From assembly GCF_001648155.1 (NCBI RefSeq), contig NZ_CP015199.1:248001-312000 (forward strand): 64,000 nt of DNA. Reading direction: 5' to 3'. Source of the DNA: Chryseobacterium glaciei (lineage in GTDB: Bacteria > Bacteroidota > Bacteroidia > Flavobacteriales > Weeksellaceae). The notes under the pieces were generated by a model, which saw only the letters and a program-made list of their open reading frames with translations, was not told where the DNA came from and ran no database searches. The position numbers and the translations under genes are program-made. How positions within the stretch are numbered: position 1 is the first letter of the stretch; every line of letters begins with the position of its first letter. Below, one piece after another: positions 34,501 to 42,851 of the stretch.

Positions 34501-36150
34501 GGTACTACGATGCGTCTTGTATACGAATGGAGAAATGATGGCAGTGGCGGTACTCAACCTCCTGTTGCTATTGACAACATTGTAATTCGTATCTGTAGTA
34601 ATGTAACGCCTGTAGTAACAGTAACGCCTGCTTCTATTACTTATAATTCTGCAACAATCACTTGGCCTCAGGATATCGGTGGCGCTAGTTATAGCATCAG
34701 ATACAGACCTGTTGGTTCTACAGCTCCTTGGTCTACAGCGAGTGTAGCTGCCGTAACTACAGCAACTAATACTTATAACTTAACCAACTTATTAGCTGCA
34801 ACATTATACGAAGTAGAAGTAGCAGCAGTTTGTAACGCAACACCTGGTGTATTCTCACATAATCAGTTTACAACTAAATGTGATCCTACTCCACCAAATG
34901 TTACAATAAGTAATATTACTACAACATCTGCATTGATTACTTGGGCTCCGCTTGCGGCTAGTTCATCATATACATTAAGATGGAGAAAAGTAGGTACTAC
35001 AGGATGGCCAAATGCTGAAATAGCTTTACCATTAGCTCCTGCAAATACATATACACTTCAGAATTTAGCTGTTTATACTTCATATGAAGTACAGATCGCA
35101 AACAAATGTGACGGAACTACTACACTTAACCCTTGGTCTAATCCTAAAGTATTTACTACTGAAAGAACATGTGATATTGCCCCTCCAGGATTAACGATTA
35201 CTAACCTTACTCCTACTACAGCAGTTGTGGTTTGGGATCCGTTCCCGGGAGCAACTTATATCTTGAGATATAGAAAAGTAGGTATTCCGAGCTGGACAAA
35301 CGTACCGGTTTCAACGAATACTCTTACATTAACAGGATTATTAGAATTAACTAAATATGAAATGCAGGTTGCAAATATCTGTAGTGGAACTCCAGGAACT
35401 TTCACTCCTCCATATTTGTTTACAACGCCAACAGTAACTTACTGTCCAATGTCTTCTACAAGTGCAGCTAATGAATTTATTTCAAAAGTAACGGTGAAGC
35501 CAAACGGTAAGCCAACAATGGAAAATATTTCAGTAGGATCTACTTATACAGATTATACAGCTGTTCCTGCTAAATTCATTGAATTAATTCAAGGTTCTAC
35601 AGGCAACGAAATTGCAATTGAAAAAACTTGGTTAGGTACTAACAACAATGAAGGTATTGCTGTTTGGATCGACTTTGACAGAAACGGAACTTTCGATATT
35701 AACGAAAGAATCCTTGCTTCAGCTCCAAGTACAACGACTCCTGTTAAAGGAACGTTCAACGTACCAACGGATGCATTTGTTAGCTTAACTGATTACAAAT
35801 ATGTTGTCATGAGAGTAGCAATGCAGAAAGACGGTATCCCTGTAAACTGTACAAGTTTTGCAAATGGAGAAGTTGAAGATTACACAGTGAGAATTTCAAA
35901 ACCAGGCGTTCCTAATGCAACGAACCAGACGGATATCATGATTTATCCTAACCCAGTAAAAACTGTATTGAATGTTAAAAATACAAGTTCAAGATCTAAT
36001 TATAAGATCTACAATGCAGCAGGACAAGTGGTATCAGCGGGAATTATCTTAAACAACAAGATCAATGTAAGTAATTTGATCAACGGAGTTTATGTAATAG
36101 ACATCGATGATGCTAAGGGTACTGCCCAAAAGAAATTTATCAAAGAATAA
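31543..36150 (+). CDS. Giant T9SS-secreted repeat protein (adhesin-like)
   Basis: The 1535-aa protein has a signal peptide and then four tandem modules of about 271 residues (813 bp), starting near 31621, 32436, 33248 and 34065. Each has a beta-sandwich domain (YTQNF...SIYISNDNGV...AYRDIT.PAG...FDWKSLGE...RLVFEWRNDGGGGTTPPAAIDNI). In the first three modules this is followed by a fibronectin type III domain (ISWTAPT...TPNTTYYWWVRSVCS). Three more FN3 domains follow, then a GEVED domain (VWIDFDRNGTFDINERI...NGEVEDYTVRI). A T9SS type A sorting domain closes the protein (IYPNPVKTVLNV...NGVYVIDI). It is probably a cell-surface adhesin. The near-identical modules are prone to recombination. Confidence 0.9.
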   Translation: MKKLSTLLVLLLCLINVGFLSKVYGQAPATLPYTQNFSTANDLTLTNGTQPNKWSYGSATGNAANSLYISNDNGVTNDYTISGAASTVQAYRDITIPAGSTLATITFDWKSLGEVTWDYLKVWMVPTTYTPTPGTLTTAGSGRIQVGAEFSNQAAWQTYLNTNLNISSFAGGTMRLVFEWRNDGGGGTTPPAAIDNINLFIPTCFVPTPTAPSAITATTATISWTAPTPVPANGYAYYLSTSSVPPTAATLPTGGVATTTANLNPLTPNTTYYWWVRSVCSGTDNSIWVAGASFTTGQIPTTIPYTQNFNTSNDLGFTSTGQVNKWAYGSATGNAGNSIYVSNNNGVANDYTISGAASVAHAYRDITVPAGTTIATLAFDWKSLGETGWDYLRVWMVPTSFMPVAGTQITAGTGRIQVGGEFSNQTAWQNYLNTNLTLTSFAGTTMRLVFEWRNDGGGGTTPPAAVDNINLFIPTCFVPTGMAVPTVTATNATITWTAPTPAPGNGYAYYLSTSSTPPVAATAPTGTSATTTTNLTPLTPNTTYYWWVRSVCSSTDNSIWVAGPSFTTGQIPATLPYTQTFNTSNDLGFTSAGQTNKWAYGSATGNAANSVYISNDNGVTNNYTISGAISTVHAYRDITIPAGTTIATLAFDWKSLGETGWDYLRVWMVPSSFMPVAGTQITAGAGRIQIGGEFSNQTAWQNYLNTNLTLTSFAGATMRLVFEWRNDGGGGTTPPAAIDNINLFIPTCFVPTGMAVPTVAATNATISWTAPTQVPASGYQYYLSTSSVPPVAATAPTGASATTTTNLTPLTPNTTYYWWVRSVCSPTDRSLWVAGPSFTTTQIPATIPYLQDFTATNDLGFTSTGQTNKWAYGTATGNTGKSIYISNDSGVTNAYTIASAISTVHAYRDITVPAGTTIATFSFDWKAVGESTFDYLRVWLVPASFMPVAGTQIAAGTGRIQLGTNYNQQATWQSYSNTSLNISSFAGTTMRLVYEWRNDGSGGTQPPVAIDNIVIRICSNVTPVVTVTPASITYNSATITWPQDIGGASYSIRYRPVGSTAPWSTASVAAVTTATNTYNLTNLLAATLYEVEVAAVCNATPGVFSHNQFTTKCDPTPPNVTISNITTTSALITWAPLAASSSYTLRWRKVGTTGWPNAEIALPLAPANTYTLQNLAVYTSYEVQIANKCDGTTTLNPWSNPKVFTTERTCDIAPPGLTITNLTPTTAVVVWDPFPGATYILRYRKVGIPSWTNVPVSTNTLTLTGLLELTKYEMQVANICSGTPGTFTPPYLFTTPTVTYCPMSSTSAANEFISKVTVKPNGKPTMENISVGSTYTDYTAVPAKFIELIQGSTGNEIAIEKTWLGTNNNEGIAVWIDFDRNGTFDINERILASAPSTTTPVKGTFNVPTDAFVSLTDYKYVVMRVAMQKDGIPVNCTSFANGEVEDYTVRISKPGVPNATNQTDIMIYPNPVKTVLNVKNTSSRSNYKIYNAAGQVVSAGIILNNKINVSNLINGVYVIDIDDAKGTAQKKFIKE

Positions 36151-36172
36151 TACTAAATTATCTTTAAAATAG

Positions 36173-36206
36173 AATAAGCTCTCAGAAATGGGAGCTTATT
36201 TTTTGT
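36173..36206 (+). terminator. Rho-independent terminator
   Basis: AATAAGCTCTC (36173-36183) pairs with GGGAGCTTATT (36190-36200), followed by TTTTTG, 22 bp after the giant gene. Confidence 0.85.
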
Positions 36207-36292
36207 ATTAATTCAAAGTAAATCTTCATTTTTAATCATAAAAAATCCCACTTTTAAAAAGCAGGATTAGTATATTTTTAACCTAAAATAAT

Positions 36293-37795
36293 TTATTTAA
36301 GATAGGTTTCATAAAGATCATTTCTTCTGTCTTTCAGAATTTGAACAGAACCGTTGTAGTGAAGATCTTTTAATAAATTTAAATCAACATCAACAATTAA
36401 AGTCATTTCCGTATTAGGAGTTGCCTCTCCTTTTATAGCATTTGATGGAAAAGGAAAATCTGATGGTGTAAATACGGCTGCCTGACCAAACTGGATGTCC
36501 ATATTATTAACTCCCGGTAAATTTCCTACACAACCTGCGATCGCAACATAACATTCATTTTCGATGGCTCTGGCTGCTGCACAATGGCGAACTCGTATGT
36601 ACGCATTTTGCGTATCGGTAAGATAAGGAACGAATAAAATTTTCATTCCCTGATCTGCCAGAATTCTCGGAAGCTCCGGAAATTCTACATCGTAACAGAT
36701 CACAAGACCAATTTTTCCACAGTCAGTATCGAAAACTTTTATTTCGCTTCCGCCTTTCATTCCGTAGTATTTTCTTTCGTTTGGAGTGATATGAATTTTA
36801 CGATATTCGTCTACTCTACCATCACGATGAAGAAGATAACTCACATTATACAAATCATTATTTTCAAAAACAGGCATACTTCCGGAAATGATATTGACGT
36901 TGTAGCTAATCGCCAATTCTGAAATTTTAGCTTTGATTTGTTCCGTCAGTTTAGCCAATTCGATCATACTATCTCTTTCCGAAAGTTTATTAAATGGCGC
37001 TAATAAAGGCGTGTTGAAAAGTTCGGGGAAAAGCACAAAATCTGATTTGTAATCGCCCATCACATTCACGAAAAACTCAACCTGTTCGTAGAAAGCATTA
37101 ATATCTTTAAAATGCCTCATCTGCCATTGCACCAAACCTAAACGAATGATGCTGTCTTGCATGGTGTTTGGCTTTTTACTGTAATAGACATTATTCCATT
37201 GCAGTAAAACGGCATTTTCTTTTGAAGATTCATCTTCCGGAAGATATTTTTTTAAAACCTTAATCGGCAGAAAATTATTCGACAACTGAAAAGACAAAAC
37301 GGGATCGTAAATCTCTTTATCTCTTACTTTTCGGATATAATCTCTGGCTGAAAGTTCGTGGCTGTGTTTATGGTAATTCGGGATCCTTCCACCCAAAACA
37401 ATGGATTTAAGATTGAGCAATTCGCAAAGCTCTTTTCTGGCATCATAAAGTCTTCTTCCCAGACGTAATTCGCGATATTCGGGATCAACGAAAACTTCAA
37501 TTCCATACAAAACATCTCCCGTTGATAAGTGGGTATTGAAAGTATAATTCCCTGTGATATCAACGTAGGTATGATCATCTCCAAATTCATTATAATTCAC
37601 AATAATTGAAAGGGCAACCGCCGCCAATTTACCATCTACTGTGATACAAATTTGACCTTGGGGGAAAATTTTAGTCAGTTTTTCTATACTTCTTTTTGAC
37701 CATATAGATTCAGACATTTGAGGATAAGCACGCTTCATTGTCACTACCAATTCATCGTAATCCTGAACCGTCAGTGTACGTGTGTCTATTTGCAT
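36293..37795 (-). CDS. GNAT acetyltransferase-nitrilase fusion protein
   Basis: The 500-aa protein joins two domains. Residues about 1-190 form a GNAT-like N-acetyltransferase (VDPEYRELRLGRRLYDARKE is the acetyl-CoA motif A). Residues about 215-495 form a carbon-nitrogen hydrolase with the nitrilase Glu-Lys-Cys triad visible as LFPELF, RKIHITPNE and GLVICYDVEFPE. This fusion is a known widespread architecture. The substrate is not established by sequence, but the combination suggests amide hydrolysis and acyl transfer on the same metabolite. It is a cytoplasmic stand-alone gene, divergent from the next gene. Confidence 0.9.
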   Translation of the reverse strand: MQIDTRTLTVQDYDELVVTMKRAYPQMSESIWSKRSIEKLTKIFPQGQICITVDGKLAAVALSIIVNYNEFGDDHTYVDITGNYTFNTHLSTGDVLYGIEVFVDPEYRELRLGRRLYDARKELCELLNLKSIVLGGRIPNYHKHSHELSARDYIRKVRDKEIYDPVLSFQLSNNFLPIKVLKKYLPEDESSKENAVLLQWNNVYYSKKPNTMQDSIIRLGLVQWQMRHFKDINAFYEQVEFFVNVMGDYKSDFVLFPELFNTPLLAPFNKLSERDSMIELAKLTEQIKAKISELAISYNVNIISGSMPVFENNDLYNVSYLLHRDGRVDEYRKIHITPNERKYYGMKGGSEIKVFDTDCGKIGLVICYDVEFPELPRILADQGMKILFVPYLTDTQNAYIRVRHCAAARAIENECYVAIAGCVGNLPGVNNMDIQFGQAAVFTPSDFPFPSNAIKGEATPNTEMTLIVDVDLNLLKDLHYNGSVQILKDRRNDLYETYLK

Positions 37796-37842
37796 ATCAT
37801 GTAATTTTACCTAAATTTAAGGAAAATTACCTAGAAACTATA

Positions 37843-38496
37843 ATGGATTTGGATACTTATATAAAATACACCGATGAAAATAACACCGAAATTTCACAAA
37901 AACAGCTTGATCAATTTTCAGAATTTAACCGTCTGACGTATGACAGTAAAACCAGTGAGCTTAAAAAAATAGAGCGGTTTTCAAAAAATTACAGGACAAA
38001 GGAAGTTGAACAATTAGGAGGTGAAGTTTATCTATCTTCGGAAGATAATTTACCGGAAGTAATTACCAATCATATAGATATCGGATCATTTGGTAAGCCT
38101 TGGACGTTTCATTACAATAAAGAAACTAACGATAAAGGAGAAACTCAATGGGATTCTATTTTGTATCGTAATGGCAGTTTGCATGGTAAAGCTATTTCTG
38201 TATTTGATAAAAGAAATAGAAAATTAGCAGGCTGTTCAATAGATCTATTAACGGGAACCCAAACGGATAAATTTAAAAATTTTTATGGGGACCCCTCCGT
38301 ATTTGATTATGAATTTGAAAATGAAACAATTCCTAGTATTAAATTCACATATAATGAAGACGGTCGCGTTGACGAAATTTTCTTTCAGGATGATGAATTT
38401 TCAGTGAGAGATTTTCTAGATAATGATGAAATAGCGGCAAAATTTCCTTGGAAAGAGAATGTGTATTATCATGCTTTTGAGCCTATGCTTTTGTAA
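37843..38496 (+). CDS. Unknown 217-aa protein
   Basis: I start at the ATG at 37843, because the in-frame upstream codons to 37738 overlap the divergent nitrilase gene. The product is acidic and soluble, without signal peptide, rich in Asp/Glu. It has a MORN-like fragment (YRNGSLHGKAISVFDKRNRKLAG) and a similar later segment (FTYNEDGRVDEIFF). No family recognised. It leads a run of four small co-directional genes. Confidence 0.6.
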   Translation: MDLDTYIKYTDENNTEISQKQLDQFSEFNRLTYDSKTSELKKIERFSKNYRTKEVEQLGGEVYLSSEDNLPEVITNHIDIGSFGKPWTFHYNKETNDKGETQWDSILYRNGSLHGKAISVFDKRNRKLAGCSIDLLTGTQTDKFKNFYGDPSVFDYEFENETIPSIKFTYNEDGRVDEIFFQDDEFSVRDFLDNDEIAAKFPWKENVYYHAFEPMLL

Positions 38497-38516
38497 AAAT
38501 AAAAAGGAAAAAATTA

Positions 38517-38972
38517 ATGATGAAGAAACTAATAACCATTCTCCCTCTTCTATTTCTTTTAAACTGTATCTCCAGAAATAATGAAAGATATGTTTTAAGT
38601 GATCATACGGTGATATTAAAAGGTAAATTCTTTAGAATTGATAGTGCCAATAATATTTTCGTTTATCATTTTAAAAGCGACACTATTGAAGCTGTTTTTA
38701 CAAGTTTTAATGATAAAGGTTTTAAAAGTCCCAACTACAAAAAAATTAAACTTCACAAAAAATATACTTTAGTTTTAAACAGAGAAGTAAAAAATACAAG
38801 TTGTTTTCAACTAAATTCTTCCGAAGAATCTTATACTGAAAATAATATTTTGGTTTGGAAAACAGGGATGAAATCTCAATATTTTGTTAGCTGTAGCAAT
38901 ATAACAGCAAATAAGATAAATCCAAGATTTACATTGCTTAAATATATTAATCCAAGTCCTAATAATTATTAA
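38517..38972 (+). CDS. Small lipoprotein, unknown function (paralog of next gene)
   Basis: 151 aa with a lipoprotein signal (KKLITILPLLFLLNC lipobox). The mature part has the pattern IDSANNIFVYHFKSDTIEAVF, which resembles IDSTANYYLYFIKNDTLNAYF in the next gene, so the two look like a diverged tandem duplication. Very AT-rich. No domain recognised. Confidence 0.6.
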   Translation: MMKKLITILPLLFLLNCISRNNERYVLSDHTVILKGKFFRIDSANNIFVYHFKSDTIEAVFTSFNDKGFKSPNYKKIKLHKKYTLVLNREVKNTSCFQLNSSEESYTENNILVWKTGMKSQYFVSCSNITANKINPRFTLLKYINPSPNNY

Positions 38973-38981
38973 TAACTGCCT

Positions 38982-39386
38982 ATGTATCTCAAAAACTTAT
39001 TGGCTTTGTTATTTATATCATTGATTATTGCCTGTAACTCCTACAAAGTCAAAAACATTCATTTCAAATCTGAAACAATAAAGCTCGATGCAAAAATTGA
39101 CAGTATAGATTCAACAGCAAATTACTATCTATATTTTATTAAAAATGACACACTTAATGCGTATTTTTCTAAACTAAAGCTTTGCACTAATTCTTACAAA
39201 ACCAATACTGAAATTAAAAAAATATATTCATTAACAGTAAAAACTGATGCTACTAAAACTTACCGATATAAAAATCAAGGTAACTATTATGTCTATGTTG
39301 ATGATACTTTTTCTAATACTGATGAATCCATACTAGAATTAGTTGATTGCTTAAATATTTGCGGAAAAACAATTGAAAATCAATAA
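38982..39386 (+). CDS. Small lipoprotein, unknown function (paralog of previous gene)
   Basis: 134 aa with a lipobox (L-I-I-A-C near residue 18). It shares the I-D-S-x-x-N-Y-x-x-Y-F/H-x-K-x-D-T core with the preceding lipoprotein. Its last base overlaps the next start (39386), so translation is coupled to the small membrane protein. Confidence 0.6.
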   Translation: MYLKNLLALLFISLIIACNSYKVKNIHFKSETIKLDAKIDSIDSTANYYLYFIKNDTLNAYFSKLKLCTNSYKTNTEIKKIYSLTVKTDATKTYRYKNQGNYYVYVDDTFSNTDESILELVDCLNICGKTIENQ

Positions 39387-39625
39387 TGAAAAAGCTAACC
39401 GTTATAGTTCTAATTATTTCATTAATTTATGTAATCTTATCTATTTATTTTCAATCAGATTTCTTTTTAGAATTCACACCTGTAATGTTATTTATTTTAA
39501 TTCTCAACTTTTATATAATTCATCAGCATAACAAAAAAGTAATATTTTATATAATAAACAGTCTTATTTTATTGATCCTAATTTATTTTTTATGGATTGG
39601 AATAGCATTAAGACAAGACTGGTAA
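39386..39625 (+). CDS. Small integral membrane protein
   Basis: 79 aa with three hydrophobic stretches (about 4-21, 28-46 and 53-72), so mostly membrane-embedded. It overlaps the upstream lipoprotein by one base. No family recognised. Confidence 0.55.
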   Translation: MKKLTVIVLIISLIYVILSIYFQSDFFLEFTPVMLFILILNFYIIHQHNKKVIFYIINSLILLILIYFLWIGIALRQDW

Positions 39626-39627
39626 CA

Positions 39628-39657
39628 AAAAATCCTGCTCATACGAACAGGATTTAT
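39628..39657. terminator. Bidirectional terminator before guaA
   Basis: AAATCCTG (39630-39637) pairs with CAGGATTT (39648-39655), with A-rich and T-rich flanks. It separates the convergent small membrane protein gene and guaA. Confidence 0.75.
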
Positions 39658-39676
39658 ATTTTAAATTAAATCAAGA

Positions 39677-41206
39677 TTATTCCCACTCGATAGTTGCAGG
39701 TGGTTTGCTTGAAATATCGTAAGCTACTCTGTTGATTCCTCTTACTTCGTTGATGATTCTGCTAGAAACAGTATCTAAAAACTCGTAAGGAAGTCTGCTC
39801 CACGTTGCTGTCATAAAGTCGATGGTGTTGGCAGAACGAACAACCGCAGTATATTCATATGTTCTTTCATCACCCATTACTCCGACAGATTTTACAGGAA
39901 GTAAAACTACGAATGCCTGAGAAACTTTCTCATAAAGATCATTTTTATATAATTCTTCGATGAAAATATCATCAGCTTCCTGAAGGATTTTCACTTTTTC
40001 AGCATCTACAGCTCCTAAAATTCTGATTCCTAAACCTGGCCCAGGGAAAGGGTGTCTGTGTACCAAATGATGAGGAATTCCTAATTCTTCCCCAACCTTT
40101 CTTACTTCATCCTTGAAAAGCTCTCTTAAAGGCTCTAACAGCTCAAATTCCATTTCTTCTGGAAGCCCACCCACGTTGTGGTGAGACTTAATTACTGCTG
40201 AAGGCCCGTTTACTGACTGACTTTCGATAACGTCAGGGTAAATTGTTCCTTGTGCCAAGAATTTAGCCCCTTCAATTTTATGAGATTCTTCATCAAAAAC
40301 ATGAATAAATTCGTTTCCGATGATCTTTCTTTTTTGTTCAGGATCGTCAACTCCGGCTAATTTAGATAAGAATCTTTCTGAAGCGTCAACCAATTTAATA
40401 TTCATATTAAAATGCTCACCGTAATTTTCCATTACTTTTACGTCTTCATTCTTTCTCAATAAACCTGTATCAACAAAGATACACTGCAACTGATCACCGA
40501 TTGCTTTGTGAATTAAAACGGCTGCTACAGAAGAATCTACTCCTCCTGAAAGACCAAGGATTACTTTGTTGTCTCCTACTCTTTCTTTGATTTCTGCAAC
40601 TGTTTTTTCGATATAATTGGTCAGTTTCCAGTTTTTCTCAGCATCACAGATTGAGAAAACGAAATTTTCCAACATTTTACCGCCTTCCTCAGTGTGAGAA
40701 ACCTCAGGGTGGAACTGTACGCAATAGATTTTCTTATCTTCATTAGAAATAGAAGCAATAACGCCAGATTTTGCGTTTAATTCAAAACCTGTCGGCAATT
40801 CTCCAACCTCATCAAAATGACTCATCCAAACTACAGAGTTTTGGGTAACGCCTTTTAATAAAGAACTTTCTTTAATGATATCTAAATGAGCTTTTCCGTA
40901 CTCTCCTTTTTCGCCTTTATTTACTTTTCCGCCTAAAAGGTGTGCCGTTAACTGCATTCCGTAGCAAATTCCCAACACAGGAATTCCCTGCTCGTATAAT
41001 TCTTTTTCAACTAAATGAGCATTTTCTGCATTCACAGAACTTGGTCCGCCAGAAAGGATAATTCCTCTTGGCTGCTTTTCTAAAATAGTTTCTAATGGCG
41101 TATTGAAAGGTAAAATTTCAGAATATACACCCATCTCACGGATTCTTCTTCCGATAAGCTGGTTGTACTGAGATCCGAAATCTAATATGATAATACCGTT
41201 ATTCAT
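39677..41206 (-). CDS. guaA: GMP synthase (glutamine-hydrolysing)
   Basis: The 509-aa enzyme converts XMP, ATP and glutamine to GMP. The N-terminal class I glutamine amidotransferase domain shows the nucleophile Cys in LGICYGMQ and His-x-Glu in QFHPEVSH. The ATP-pyrophosphatase domain has the P-loop LGLSGGVDSS. The C-terminal dimerisation domain ends in the family's typical KPPATIEWE. Length matches the family. It is the last of five purine genes on this strand, but 313 bp of repeat-bearing DNA separates it from purD, so it may have its own promoter. Confidence 0.97.
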   Translation of the reverse strand: MNNGIIILDFGSQYNQLIGRRIREMGVYSEILPFNTPLETILEKQPRGIILSGGPSSVNAENAHLVEKELYEQGIPVLGICYGMQLTAHLLGGKVNKGEKGEYGKAHLDIIKESSLLKGVTQNSVVWMSHFDEVGELPTGFELNAKSGVIASISNEDKKIYCVQFHPEVSHTEEGGKMLENFVFSICDAEKNWKLTNYIEKTVAEIKERVGDNKVILGLSGGVDSSVAAVLIHKAIGDQLQCIFVDTGLLRKNEDVKVMENYGEHFNMNIKLVDASERFLSKLAGVDDPEQKRKIIGNEFIHVFDEESHKIEGAKFLAQGTIYPDVIESQSVNGPSAVIKSHHNVGGLPEEMEFELLEPLRELFKDEVRKVGEELGIPHHLVHRHPFPGPGLGIRILGAVDAEKVKILQEADDIFIEELYKNDLYEKVSQAFVVLLPVKSVGVMGDERTYEYTAVVRSANTIDFMTATWSRLPYEFLDTVSSRIINEVRGINRVAYDISSKPPATIEWE

Positions 41207-41280
41207 TTTTATAATTGATAAATGATTATTGATAATTGATGAGTTATTGTTTGATTATAAAAAAACGTTTTTAAGAGTGT

Positions 41281-41470
41281 TTGTCATTCCGTAGGAATCT
41301 AAACTTTCTAAATTTCATCATTGTTGTAGAGATTCCTACGGAATGACAAATGTTGCGTTGAATTTCAAATCAAATATTTCACCCAATTTTCTTCTTTAAA
41401 TTTTGGCTAAAGCCAATTTCGATTTCACTTTTTTTAATCGGGCTAAAGCCCGACCCTATTGATGAAACGT
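41281..41470. repeat. Two dispersed repeats between purD and guaA
   Basis: 41281-41350 is a hairpin with GTCATTCCGTAGGAATCT on one side and GATTCCTACGGAATGACA on the other (near-perfect 18-bp arms). 41403-41466 holds TTGGCTAAAGCCAA and then CGGGCTAAAGCCCG followed by CCTATTGATG, a palindromic pair that recurs at 52805-52875. Confidence 0.75.
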
Positions 41471-41519
41471 TTTACAAAAAAAGACCTGGATTTCTCCAAA
41501 TCTTTTTTCGTGATTTTTA

Positions 41520-42758
41520 TTAAAACTTCCCGATGTCTTCTCTGTAGAAACTGTAATCGAAGTGTACATGTCCTGCATCTTCGTATACTTTCTTGCGGGC
41601 ATCATCGTAAGTTGCTCCTGTAGCCACAATGTTTAGCACTCTACCACCATTTGAAACGACTTTGTCGCCTTTCTTGATAGCTCCTGCGTATAACAGCTGG
41701 CTGTGTTTTACTTTATCTTCACCTACAATTTCGAAACCTGTTTCAATGTTTCTAGGATAACCTCCAGAACACATTACAAGACAAATAGCTTTTTCGTCTT
41801 TAAACTTAAGCTCGATGTCTCTTCCTTCCATACAGTCGTTGATAACGTCTAATAGATTGTTTTCCATTAAAGCCATCAATACTTGAGTTTCAGGATCACC
41901 GAATCTCATGTTATACTCAAGCAAGTAAGTTCCTTTCTTAGTTACCATCAATCCGAAGAAGATGATTCCTTTGAAACTGAAACCTTCAGCCTTAAGACCT
42001 TTTACAGTAGGTTCTAAAATATTTTGTTCGAAATCTGCAGCGTGTTCTGCTGTAAATTCCGGGCTTGGTGCCACTGAACCCATACCTCCTGTGTTTGGGC
42101 CTGTATCACCGTTTCCAGCTTTTTTGTAATCCTTTGCAGCAATACAAGGGAATAGTTTTTCACCGTTTGAGAATGCAATGATAGAAGCTTCAAAACCTTC
42201 TAAAAATTCTTCAATAACCAAACGGATACCAGCGTCTCCATAGATTCTTCTGATCATGAAATCGTGGATCGTAGCTTCAGCTTCTTCCAATGTGTCGCAA
42301 ATCACAACACCTTTTCCACCTGCTAAACCACTAGCCTTGATTACTAAAGGATATTCCTGAGTTTGTACATATTCTTTAGCTTCGTTATACGAATCAAATA
42401 CCACAGCTTTTGCTGTCTTGATATCATAGGTCTGCATGAATTTTTTAGAGAAAGCCTTACTTCCTTCAAGACTTGCTACTTTTTGATTCGGACCAAAAAC
42501 TTTAAGATCATGTTTTTTAAACTCATCCTTCAACCCTGCTACAAGCGGAGCTTCCGGACCTACGATCGTAAGATCTACTTTTTCTTTAATGGCAAAATCT
42601 CTAAGTTCTTTAATCTCTGATAAATGAACATTTTTCCCTATTACATCGGTAGTAGCGTTTCCGTTTGCAAAAAACATTTTAGAAACTCTCGAGTCATTTT
42701 GAAGTTTAGCTGCCAAAGCAGACTCTCTTCCACCTTCACCTATGATTAATATTCTCAT
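41520..42758 (-). CDS. purD: Phosphoribosylamine-glycine ligase
   Basis: The 412-aa GARS enzyme makes GAR from phosphoribosylamine, glycine and ATP, the second step of purine synthesis. An N-terminal Rossmann-like start (RILIIGEGGRESALA), the ATP-grasp loop (VIKASGLAGGKGVVIC), the GDTGPNTGGMGS motif and the metal-binding EYNMRFGDPETQ are all present. Length is typical. It sits 93 bp behind purH in the same direction. Confidence 0.97.
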   Translation of the reverse strand: MRILIIGEGGRESALAAKLQNDSRVSKMFFANGNATTDVIGKNVHLSEIKELRDFAIKEKVDLTIVGPEAPLVAGLKDEFKKHDLKVFGPNQKVASLEGSKAFSKKFMQTYDIKTAKAVVFDSYNEAKEYVQTQEYPLVIKASGLAGGKGVVICDTLEEAEATIHDFMIRRIYGDAGIRLVIEEFLEGFEASIIAFSNGEKLFPCIAAKDYKKAGNGDTGPNTGGMGSVAPSPEFTAEHAADFEQNILEPTVKGLKAEGFSFKGIIFFGLMVTKKGTYLLEYNMRFGDPETQVLMALMENNLLDVINDCMEGRDIELKFKDEKAICLVMCSGGYPRNIETGFEIVGEDKVKHSQLLYAGAIKKGDKVVSNGGRVLNIVATGATYDDARKKVYEDAGHVHFDYSFYREDIGKF

Positions 42759-42851
42759 ACTTTATTTAATTAACTAGTCTATAATATTACAAATATATAA
42801 TTTTGAATGTTAAAAAAACAATCTCAAAATATAATTTTAATTCTATTTTAA

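Noticed and set aside
31618..34600. Regular repeats that might be mistaken for a CRISPR-like array
   Set aside because: The period is 813 bp and the repeats are in one open frame encoding protein modules; there are no short direct repeats with unique spacers.
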